IMG/VR virus record: IMGVR_UViG_3300042695_000360 | Location: 1-64,000 of that record | Source: a virus | Direction: 5' to 3' (one strand) | Length of the DNA stretch: 64,000 bases | In this document: positions 7,727 through 13,390 of the stretch, one piece after another | How the letters are laid out: the number at the start of each line of letters is the position of its first letter | Position numbering within the stretch: position 1 is the stretch's first letter | Notes under the pieces: generated by a model | The model's input: only the letters and a program-made list of their open reading frames with translations | The model's database searches: none | Told to the model about the DNA's origin: nothing | Translations under genes and position numbers: made by a program

Positions 7727-7755
7727 AACACAAAACGATTACAATATGATTACAA
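7727..7755 (-). promoter_or_regulatory. Pho box (PhoB binding site) of pstS
   Basis: Three 7-base direct repeats at exact 11-base period on the minus strand: TTGTAAT (7749-7755), TTGTAAT (7738-7744), TTGTGTT (7727-7733), separated by 4-base spacers. This is the PhoB geometry (7+4). An AT-rich -10-like stretch follows before the ribosome site. Confidence 0.75.
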
Positions 7756-7771
7756 TTTTAAGAAATTTTTG

Positions 7772-7798
7772 CCAAAAAGAAACCCGCCGAAGCGGGTT
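7772..7798 (-). terminator. intrinsic terminator of the tmRNA gene
   Basis: AACCCGC-TTCG-GCGGGTT hairpin (7781-7798) followed by TTTCTTTTT on the minus strand. It separates the tmRNA transcript from pstS. Confidence 0.85.
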
Positions 7799-7838
7799 CT
7801 GCTATTTTGGGTGACAAGGTATAACTACCTCGTGGAGA

Positions 7839-7901
7839 TCACGCTGCTAGGCGGTCTTCTCCAAAGTATGCATCGTTTGCATTTAGGTTTTTTGCTTCTG
7901 C
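7839..7901 (-). other. tmRNA tag-peptide reading frame
   Basis: Resume codon GCA at 7899-7901 preceded by GGTC, 20 codons (AEAKNLNANDAY then FGEDRLAA) and TGA at 7839-7841. The final RLAA keeps the C-terminal LAA read by ClpX. The tag is about twice the usual 8-14 residues. Confidence 0.85.
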
Positions 7902-7988
7902 GACCGGGTCACCCCAATCCTAACGGCTTCTACATTGCCGGACTGTCCATTTCAATACTCTTGACCCAATCGATCCTGTGTCAGGCCC

Positions 7989-8052
7989 ATTATAAAACAT
8001 ACTCACCCGAATGGACATTGTCACCTCCGCCTACTGTCGGAAATATGTTTTA
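7989..8052 (-). other. tmRNA intervening segment with 10-bp inverted repeat
   Basis: Segment between the encoded CCA end of the acceptor piece and the 5' end of the coding piece. Its ends form a perfect inverted repeat (7992-8001 with 8044-8053, TATGTTTTAT and complement) that stacks on the acceptor stem in the precursor. It is expected to be cut out by RNases P, E and/or Z. Confidence 0.75.
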
Positions 8053-8224
8053 TGGTGGACCTGGCGGGCACTGCCCCCGCGTCTTGAATCCTTTTCTGTC
8101 TACTTCATACAGTCTTAACTTTTAACAGACTTCCCAGGGTGTGTTTGGCCTCTGCTAAGCCTGCAGGAATCTCACCTACTGCATATCTGCTACGCAAACT
8201 TGCCCCTGCGAAAGTCTATTATTT

Positions 8225-8254
8225 ATTATACAACAGGATTGCCTTGACTGTCAA
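8225..8254 (-). promoter_or_regulatory. sigma-70 promoter of the tmRNA gene
   Basis: TTGACA (8249-8254), 18-base spacer, TATAAT (8225-8230). It lies inside the 3' end of the DUF2452 gene, whose TAA stop is part of the -10 box. The predicted start is near 8218. Confidence 0.8.
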
Positions 8255-8717
8255 GTTCCATCCAAGTATGATCACCCATATATTTTACGTGAGCAATATA
8301 TTCATAATCTTCAGGAGCACTACTTGACCATCCATCCGGTCCCTGAAACACTAACAATGTTTTTGATTTCCTCTTGTCCCAAGTTAACCAGTATGATTGT
8401 CCTAGCACAGGGCTGAATTGATATTCAGCGGCATGTACTGCGTCAGTTATTTCTAACCGTCGTTTGATCTGCTGGGCTTGTGTTTCAAGTACAGATACTA
8501 ACTGCATAATCCGATCATATTCTTGCTGGGCATATATCCTAGCATGGTTGATCATGATATCTTTTTGCTTAGTTACGGGAACTAGGTCAAATTTGATACC
8601 GCCTGCTTCTGTGGGATATTCACTGACGTTTCTATTGAAGAACGGAATTAACGAACCAGTAGATGTAGAATCATAACTGGTTCTTCCTTTGGCAAGATTT
8701 GAACGTTCATCAGCCAA
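8226..8717 (-). CDS. DUF2452 family protein
   Basis: 163 residues. The central stretch INHARIYAQQEYDRIMQLVS (about 55-74), then QAQQIKRRLEITDAVHAAEY, and the end SYWLTWDKR...GDHTWMELD fit the DUF2452 pattern as I remember it. This family occurs in bacteria and phages and has no established function. Helical middle, beta-rich C-terminus, no membrane segment. The start overlaps the upstream small gene by 8 bases. The 3' end doubles as the tmRNA promoter, so both must be kept together. Confidence 0.75.
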   Translation of the reverse strand: MADERSNLAKGRTSYDSTSTGSLIPFFNRNVSEYPTEAGGIKFDLVPVTKQKDIMINHARIYAQQEYDRIMQLVSVLETQAQQIKRRLEITDAVHAAEYQFSPVLGQSYWLTWDKRKSKTLLVFQGPDGWSSSAPEDYEYIAHVKYMGDHTWMELDSQGNPVV

Positions 8718-8856
8718 TTCGGGTCCAGTTTAACACGTTACCTGAACCGTACTGTGCTTCTGCAAGCATCTTGGCCTGCAGGTCATCGTTAGCATTTACG
8801 CGAACGTGTGCGGTTTGATATGCGTTAAGTCGGATCCAAACTTCGTATGTGTACAT
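8710..8856 (-). CDS. small hypothetical protein, 48 aa
   Basis: MYTYEVWIRLNAYQTAHVRV, then NANDDLQAKMLAEAQYGSGN and a short tail. Looks like a tiny beta-beta-alpha fold of the type often found in aquatic T4-like phages (strand, strand, helix AKMLAEAQYG). A longer frame up to 8907 would run into the cold-shock gene, so ATG 8856, two bases beyond its stop codon, is chosen. Co-transcribed with the cold-shock gene. Function unknown. Confidence 0.65.
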   Translation of the reverse strand: MYTYEVWIRLNAYQTAHVRVNANDDLQAKMLAEAQYGSGNVLNWTRIG

Positions 8857-8857
8857 T

Positions 8858-9067
8858 TTAAACTTTCTTAGTTGATCGAATATTTTGAGCTTGCTTACCT
8901 TTGTCACCTTCAGTTAGATCAAATTCTACTTCTTGTCCAACTGCCAGTGTCTTATATCCTTCCATTTGGATTTGACTAAAGTGTGCAAACACATCATCAG
9001 TTGTACCATCTGGAACGATAAATCCAAAACCTTTTGAATTATTAAACCATTTAACTTTTCCCTGCAT
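8858..9067 (-). CDS. cold-shock-domain protein (CspA-like)
   Basis: 69 residues, the normal CspA size. RNP1 KGFGFI (residues 13-18) and RNP2 DVFAHF (about 25-30) are intact, with the KWFNNSKG start typical of the family. These proteins bind single-stranded RNA/DNA and melt mRNA structure, aiding translation. A consensus promoter and an AGGA ribosome site lie directly upstream. Fits the window's translation theme alongside bS21, IF-1 and tmRNA; possible role in keeping phage mRNA open. Confidence 0.93.
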   Translation of the reverse strand: MQGKVKWFNNSKGFGFIVPDGTTDDVFAHFSQIQMEGYKTLAVGQEVEFDLTEGDKGKQAQNIRSTKKV

Positions 9068-9087
9068 ACTGCTTCCTACTTGTTTAT

Positions 9088-9116
9088 ATTATACTGTGAT
9101 TTTACCAGTTTGTCAA
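9088..9116 (-). promoter_or_regulatory. consensus sigma-70 promoter of the cold-shock gene
   Basis: TTGACA (9111-9116), 17-base spacer, TATAAT (9088-9093); predicted start near 9081, 14-base leader with AGGA. The spacer contains TGGTAAAAT, a partial copy of the 12-base motif. Confidence 0.8.
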
Positions 9117-9120
9117 CCGA

Positions 9121-9948
9121 TTATTTGGTAATTCTCCAGCAACTTACCCAACTTGGATTACTTGCCGCTGTACCACCCGGGTATGAAATTGTAACATCGC
9201 CATCATTTGGATTATTACTTGCTTTTGGACTTTGATTCCCGCCAACAAAAGTAAACTTTCCATTGTTAGCCGTGTAGACAAAGTTTACGTGCCTATAACT
9301 CCAAAATGCAATATCACCTGGCTGTGCTTGATCTTTAGGTACCTGCACTGCACCCCAACGTTCGGGTGTGGTTGTTATTGCGGCTGCACTTGCAGTCTGG
9401 ACATATTTGTATCCTGAACACTTTAATCCAAAGTTTATGAAACCCATGCACCATGCAGTTTGATCACTGACCCACGGTCCTGAATTAGGGTATCCTAGAT
9501 TGGACCATATACCTGTAATATTTTTATTACTAACGCCTCCGGCCTGACCAGTTTCTCTCCACATACCTCGACCTGCTTCTTCCATAGTGCGTTGCAAGAA
9601 CGGAACGATATCGGATGCTGAAGTCGATGTGCTAACTGTACCTGTATTGAATGTTTGGTCTTCAATAGGTGCGTAATTTCCTTTTACTCCGTCAACTGCT
9701 GCCTCTGGAGTATAATATTGATTTTGTCCGGAAGGGTTTGCTATCTGCGCCGCAACAAGATCGTTTGTCTGAGTTGCAATAGCAACTTCTACATCAGGCG
9801 GAATTGTTATTGCACTAGATGCACTTACACCTGCAAAGGCAGAACTGCCCCCGGGTGCAAGCCACAAGGCGACAGGAACATTGTTTACATACACATTTCC
9901 GCTGCGATATACATCGCTAATTCTACCACCACCAGGAATATAAGGCAT
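9121..9948 (-). CDS. PAAR-like / CHAP (TIGR02594-type) cell-wall hydrolase
   Basis: 275 residues. N-terminus (MPYIPGGGRISDVYRSGNVY then VNNVPVALW) resembles PAAR-type baseplate tip proteins that cap the spike. The C-terminal half is a papain-like amidase/endopeptidase: AWCMGFINFGLKCSG (catalytic Cys near residue 166), QPGDIAFWSYRHVNFV (catalytic His), then FVGGNQS, as in TIGR02594/CHAP hydrolases. Likely sits at the tail tip and opens peptidoglycan during DNA injection. Followed by virion-like genes on the same strand. Fusing spike cap and hydrolase in one chain is economical but seen in other aquatic myoviruses. Confidence 0.8.
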   Translation of the reverse strand: MPYIPGGGRISDVYRSGNVYVNNVPVALWLAPGGSSAFAGVSASSAITIPPDVEVAIATQTNDLVAAQIANPSGQNQYYTPEAAVDGVKGNYAPIEDQTFNTGTVSTSTSASDIVPFLQRTMEEAGRGMWRETGQAGGVSNKNITGIWSNLGYPNSGPWVSDQTAWCMGFINFGLKCSGYKYVQTASAAAITTTPERWGAVQVPKDQAQPGDIAFWSYRHVNFVYTANNGKFTFVGGNQSPKASNNPNDGDVTISYPGGTAASNPSWVSCWRITK

Positions 9949-9957
9949 AAGTTTAGT

Positions 9958-10425
9958 TTACAATGGAATAGCGGTACCGGTTATCTTATACCAGTTACCG
10001 TTAAAATAAAATGCAGGCTTACTATTATCATTGGATACAGCACCTATCATACCGTTATCTGGATCAATGCTAATAGGGGTATCTACAATGACAATGTTTT
10101 GAGTTACGGCTAATACTGCGCCCGAAGTGTTATTTTCTCTTAATTGGACGATGAAAAATTCTGGACCTTCAGGTGGTGTAGTAGTGTTTGTCGACATTGT
10201 TTTGGTAAAGGTAACTACACCGGATAATAAACTATCCGGTAATGTAATGTCTCCCCAAAGCCCAAAAACATCAGAAAAGTCTGTTGCATTAGCAAATGTA
10301 CTGGTTCCTGATTTAATAGTAACACCGTATGTACTAGTAGAACCGTCAGTTACATCAACCGTAAAAACAACACTGCCGCCTTCATCGACTTCTATAATGT
10401 CCGGGGTAATAGAATATATCGCCAT
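9958..10425 (-). CDS. virion protein with Calx-beta-like domain
   Basis: 155 residues, nearly all beta strand. ITPDIIEVDEGGSVVFTVDV then YGVTIKSGTSTFANATDFSD matches the Calx-beta/Ig-like layout (ITP..VDEG..V.FTV). The C-terminus (SKPAFYFNGNWYKI) looks like a small knob. Probably a baseplate or decoration protein, based on the neighbouring PAAR/CHAP gene. The TAAATA motif 18 bases ahead of the ATG contains the upstream stop codon, and AAGAGA serves as ribosome site. Confidence 0.65.
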   Translation of the reverse strand: MAIYSITPDIIEVDEGGSVVFTVDVTDGSTSTYGVTIKSGTSTFANATDFSDVFGLWGDITLPDSLLSGVVTFTKTMSTNTTTPPEGPEFFIVQLRENNTSGAVLAVTQNIVIVDTPISIDPDNGMIGAVSNDNSKPAFYFNGNWYKITGTAIPL

Positions 10426-10446
10426 ATTGATCTCTTAAACTAGTAT

Positions 10447-10734
10447 TTAAGCCATTGCTATACCAGTAGTACCTTGCATATATTGATCTGCGGCTTCCTT
10501 TTGACTAGGTACCATACAAAATACGTGTGCTTTTTGTAATGTGATTATATTTTTTGCACCCAAGAACAACCAAGGAATCATTCCTAATCCTTGTGCATTC
10601 ATAGTCAATGCTTTTGGTCTGTCTAATTTAATCTCAGTGGCTGTTTCGCCTTCAAAACGTGCGATAATTTCGTCACCGTTTAATAATTTAAGACTTACTA
10701 CATCTCCTGTAGCGATTTGTTTTTCTAATAACAT
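10447..10734 (-). CDS. Sm-like-fold small protein, 95 aa
   Basis: Begins MLLEKQIATGDVVSLKLLNG, then DEIIARFEGETATEIKLDRP: a five-strand barrel pattern (bind-loop GD.V.L.L.NGDEI.A) like Sm/Lsm or Hfq-related small barrels. Such proteins occur in T4-like aquatic phages and could bind RNA or be structural. No Hfq-specific proximal-site residues (YKH) are seen, so Hfq itself is unlikely. Good AAGGAT ribosome site inside the preceding gene's end. Confidence 0.65.
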   Translation of the reverse strand: MLLEKQIATGDVVSLKLLNGDEIIARFEGETATEIKLDRPKALTMNAQGLGMIPWLFLGAKNIITLQKAHVFCMVPSQKEAADQYMQGTTGIAMA

Positions 10735-10737
10735 GTT

Positions 10738-10896
10738 TTATCCTTTTCGTTGTGCTAAAATGTTTATGTCTTGTTTACGTCGGGCGTTTTCTCTTTCTAT
10801 AAAAGAGACACGCTGATTTAATTCTTTAACCTGCTGAGTTAGCCTAGCAAGTTGCTGCTCAAGTGCAGCTATCTTTTGATCTTTAGGATCCGTCAT
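10738..10896 (-). CDS. coiled-coil micro-protein, 52 aa
   Basis: MTDPKDQKIAALEQQLARLT, then QQVKELNQRVSFIERENARR and a short tail. Clean heptad pattern throughout (L/I/V at a and d), so a two- or three-stranded coiled coil. ATG 10896 overlaps the end of the upstream gene by 14 bases, and its stop is 3 bases before the next ATG. Probably a trimeric or dimeric virion adaptor by context; function unknown. Confidence 0.65.
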   Translation of the reverse strand: MTDPKDQKIAALEQQLARLTQQVKELNQRVSFIERENARRKQDINILAQRKG

Positions 10897-11329
10897 CTTT
10901 CTTCTCAGGTATCTCGCACAGTGCTTCTAGAGTTTTATAATGCTGGTATGCTTTCTGGAGTGCCTCAAAGTGCTCTAACTTGGCCGGATCCGGAGTTAGG
11001 ATAGCCAGTCTCTTTTCAATAGTAGTTAACAGTTCTCCAAGGCTTCGGCCCTTCCATTTAATGTCGCCATCAAACTTAGCATCGCTAGTAACGTGTAGCC
11101 CTGCGTGTGACATGCTTGCTACGCTGGAATTAGCAGTTGTAAAAACATAAGGGTTAGTTGCCCATGTTCCGTTACCCCCTGCTCCAGTAGATACATAATA
11201 AGATCCCGAAGCTCCTGTTGCACCAGTTGATGAAAAAGAGTAGTTCATCGTATTGCTAATGTCTATTGACATGGTATTGTCGAGTGGATCATCTAAAGAG
11301 ATGGATAGTTCATCATCACTATTAGCCAT
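10883..11329 (-). CDS. virion-associated protein, 148 aa
   Basis: N-terminal acidic and Ser/Thr/Gly-rich half (STGATGASGSYYVSTGAGGN) like a fibre or tail-needle segment, then DAKFDGDIKWKGRSLGELLT and a helical end LEHFEALQKAYQHYKTLEAL. I recall this helical end from T4-like aquatic phage structural proteins. Probably baseplate or tail-related. The start overlaps the glutaredoxin stop by 8 bases. Confidence 0.6.
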   Translation of the reverse strand: MANSDDELSISLDDPLDNTMSIDISNTMNYSFSSTGATGASGSYYVSTGAGGNGTWATNPYVFTTANSSVASMSHAGLHVTSDAKFDGDIKWKGRSLGELLTTIEKRLAILTPDPAKLEHFEALQKAYQHYKTLEALCEIPEKKDDGS

Positions 11330-11546
11330 TTAGTTTTGCCTTTAGTTCGGTGAAGCCGCCAACTAGCTCCCCATCTAAAAAGATTTGGGGAACTGCTCTA
11401 GCTGTTGGTACAGCTTCTAATAATTCTTCTTTGGTATAACCATCACCTATTTTCTTTTCTTCAAAGGCAATGCCTTTCTGTTTTAGTAATGCCTTTGCTT
11501 GATCGCAGTAGGGGCAATGGTACTTAGACCACACAATCGCTTTCAT
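11322..11546 (-). CDS. glutaredoxin
   Basis: 74 residues, complete. CPYC active site (residues 12-15) in KYHCPYCDQAKALL, the TVP-like cis-proline segment ARAVPQIFLDGELVGGF, and the glutathione-binding GGF turn. Reduces disulphides with glutathione; in phages it usually supplies electrons to ribonucleotide reductase, and NrdAB lies just upstream on the same strand. It may also help Fe-S cluster handling with IscA/IscU next door. Confidence 0.93.
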   Translation of the reverse strand: MKAIVWSKYHCPYCDQAKALLKQKGIAFEEKKIGDGYTKEELLEAVPTARAVPQIFLDGELVGGFTELKAKLNG

Positions 11547-11571
11547 TTTATATTTCCTTTAAACTGATAAT

Positions 11572-11898
11572 TCATACTCTAAAACTTTCACCGCATCCAC
11601 ATCGGTCACGTTCGTTAGGATTCTTAAATTCAAATCCTTCATTAAGTCCGTTGCGTACCCAGTGTACTTCCAATCCATTAACATACGGATAAGATTTTCC
11701 ATCTACCCAAACTTTAACACCGTTGCTTTCGTAGACAAATTGATCGCGAGTTACTGGAACATGATCTACAAATTCTAACGTATAAGCCAAGCCAGAACAC
11801 CCTGTGGTTTTTACACCGATACGTATCCCTAGCCCTTTGCCTCTTCGTTCTAGATGTTTCTTAACTTTAGCGGCAGCTTGTTCCATTAATGTTATCAT
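11572..11898 (-). CDS. iscA: A-type Fe-S carrier, IscA-like
   Basis: 108 residues. The three cluster-binding cysteines are present: [11 protein letters not shown] (Cys at about 34) and CGCGESFRV near the end, in the HesB/IscA pattern. It accepts Fe or Fe-S clusters from IscU and passes them to target enzymes. It starts directly after the iscU stop (TAAATG), so the two are co-expressed, and the Grx gene follows. Phage A-type carriers are known; pairing with IscU is rarer. The exact sub-type (IscA, SufA, ErpA) is uncertain; neighbourhood favours IscA. Confidence 0.88.
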   Translation of the reverse strand: MITLMEQAAAKVKKHLERRGKGLGIRIGVKTTGCSGLAYTLEFVDHVPVTRDQFVYESNGVKVWVDGKSYPYVNGLEVHWVRNGLNEGFEFKNPNERDRCGCGESFRV

Positions 11899-12273
11899 TT
11901 AATGTTTTTTACGATAATCTTCAACAGCAGCTTTAATAGCATCTTCAGCCAATATACTGCAATGTATCTTAACGGGCGGTAGTGCTAATTCTTCAGCAAT
12001 CTGGCTATTACGAATGTTACTAGCATCATCCACATGCATTCCTTTAACCATCTCAGTGACAAGACTGGAGCTGGCGATTGCTGAACCACATCCATATGTC
12101 TTGAAACGAGCATCTCTAATAATACCATTTTCATCTACCTTTATCTGTAATTTCATTACGTCACCGCAAGCAGGTGCACCGACCATGCCTGTACCTACAG
12201 TGTCGTCTATTTCAAACTTACCTACATTACGAGGGTTTTCGTAATGGTCAATTACTTTATTTGAGTATGCCAT
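11899..12273 (-). CDS. iscU: Fe-S cluster scaffold IscU
   Basis: 124 residues from ATG 12273 (MAYSNKVIDHYENPRNVGKF), four bases after the nrdB stop; a longer frame into nrdB is rejected. All three scaffold cysteines are seen: PACGDVMKL, TYGCGSAIASSS and HCSILAEDAI, together with the LPPVK motif that binds the HscA chaperone. Fe-S clusters are built on IscU using sulphur from IscS, which the host must supply. Keeping LPPVK implies it can use the host HscA/HscB machinery. Confidence 0.93.
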   Translation of the reverse strand: MAYSNKVIDHYENPRNVGKFEIDDTVGTGMVGAPACGDVMKLQIKVDENGIIRDARFKTYGCGSAIASSSLVTEMVKGMHVDDASNIRNSQIAEELALPPVKIHCSILAEDAIKAAVEDYRKKH

Positions 12274-12277
12274 AGTT

Positions 12278-13378
12278 TTATAAATCCGGTAATTCGTCGT
12301 AACTAACTGCATCACTCATAACACCGATGACATAGTTAGTACTTTCGTTTTCTTGCAAGGCGGTCTGTTTCTTATTGATATTAACGTGTTTGTTGAACCA
12401 AGGGATAGGACTAAACTTAGGATGCTCTCCTTGATACTTAATACCAATTTCCTTTAAACGCACAAACGCAGTGTAGTCAACAAAGTCAGACAGGATAGTA
12501 GCATTAAGGCCAATAACTGGTCCTAGCTTGAACAAATAATCTGCCCACTCTTTTTCTTCTCGGATGACATCCATATAGAGGGTATAGACTTCTTCTGCAC
12601 ATTCTTCTTCAAGTTTTACAAAGTCTGTATCATCTTTAGTCACGTTGTTGATCAGCCAGGCAGTCCATTCTGTATGTAACAACTCATCTTGTAGAATCAA
12701 ACTGATGATGTTACCGTTGCCAATATAGATCTTATTCTCTACCATTGCTAGACTTGTGGCAAAACTTACCATGAAGCGTAGAGCCTCCAATGCATATGAT
12801 GCGTGTAAGGCCAACCATATGGCTCGCTTATGAGTATGGAGTTCAATTTCCTCGCCCAACTCTTTACGACAGTTGAGCTGATGAAGATCCTCATAGTAGC
12901 GACCAATGTTAGCAGCCATGCCAACAATTTCAGCCGTGTCGTGAATCTTGTTAAATTCTTCTTTAGGTACGCCATAGACATTACGAATAATGTGACTGTA
13001 AGATTTTGAGTGAATATTTGTTTCAAAGAAACTCCAATTGCTTACTAATGCTTCTAGTTCAGGAATACTGATAACAGGTTGAAATACTTGATTAGGTGCG
13101 CGACCTTGAATACTATCTAATGCTGTCTGACGCAGTAAGTTACTAGTAAAAATATGCTTAACTGCATCACTTGCATCCTTGTGATCCATCTTGTCTTTAG
13201 TAAGACTGATCTCTTCTGGGACCCAAAAGAATCCACGAGCAAGTTCTTCGTACTTGGTAATCTTAGGGTACTTGACTTCTTCAAAGCGTTGCACAGTAAC
13301 TGGACCAGCTGGATCCAGAAACATTGTACGTTTTAGATAGTTTGTTTGTTTTGATAGATTGTATTGTTCTTTGCTCAT
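12278..13378 (-). CDS. nrdB: ribonucleotide reductase class Ia, beta subunit NrdB
   Basis: 366 residues, near the usual 375. Radical/diiron region FFETNIHSKSYSHIIRN (about residues 124-140) with the radical Tyr, and QDELLHTEW with Glu/His iron ligands further on. The C-terminal tail ends YDELPDL, which docks to NrdA. Makes the tyrosyl radical used by NrdA for dNTP synthesis. 12 bases downstream of nrdA, 4 bases upstream of iscU. Confidence 0.95.
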   Translation of the reverse strand: MSKEQYNLSKQTNYLKRTMFLDPAGPVTVQRFEEVKYPKITKYEELARGFFWVPEEISLTKDKMDHKDASDAVKHIFTSNLLRQTALDSIQGRAPNQVFQPVISIPELEALVSNWSFFETNIHSKSYSHIIRNVYGVPKEEFNKIHDTAEIVGMAANIGRYYEDLHQLNCRKELGEEIELHTHKRAIWLALHASYALEALRFMVSFATSLAMVENKIYIGNGNIISLILQDELLHTEWTAWLINNVTKDDTDFVKLEEECAEEVYTLYMDVIREEKEWADYLFKLGPVIGLNATILSDFVDYTAFVRLKEIGIKYQGEHPKFSPIPWFNKHVNINKKQTALQENESTNYVIGVMSDAVSYDELPDL

Positions 13379-13390
13379 GTGTGGTTCTCT

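Larger units (their letters stand above)
7799..8218 (-). ncRNA. ssrA: circularly permuted (two-piece) tmRNA
   Basis: tmRNA frees stalled ribosomes and tags the nascent protein for proteolysis. On the minus strand the acceptor piece comes first (from about 8218), with T-arm GCGGG/CCCGC around loop GGCAGTG and ending GTCCACCA at 8053, so CCA is encoded. The coding piece starts at 7988 with GGGCCTG, pairs fully with CAGGTCC (8057-8063), and makes the G3-U70 wobble required by alanyl-tRNA synthetase. The tag frame (7839-7901) follows GGTC and ends LAA. The 64-base intervening segment carries a perfect 10-bp inverted repeat that would fold the precursor and be removed. Permuted tmRNAs are known in Alphaproteobacteria, some cyanobacteria and some Betaproteobacteria. 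Its own promoter and terminator flank it. No SmpB is seen nearby. Confidence 0.93.

Noticed and set aside
7769-8327. Plus-strand open frames of 118 and 62 codons
   Set aside because: They lie opposite the tmRNA gene and its promoter, lack ribosome sites and show no protein-like pattern; the RNA structure explains the sequence.
10447-10734. Calling the Sm-like protein Hfq
   Set aside because: Length and Sm1-like pattern fit a small barrel, but Hfq signature residues such as YKH are missing.
12766-13026. 86-codon frame inside nrdB
   Set aside because: Shadow of the well-supported nrdB gene in another frame.
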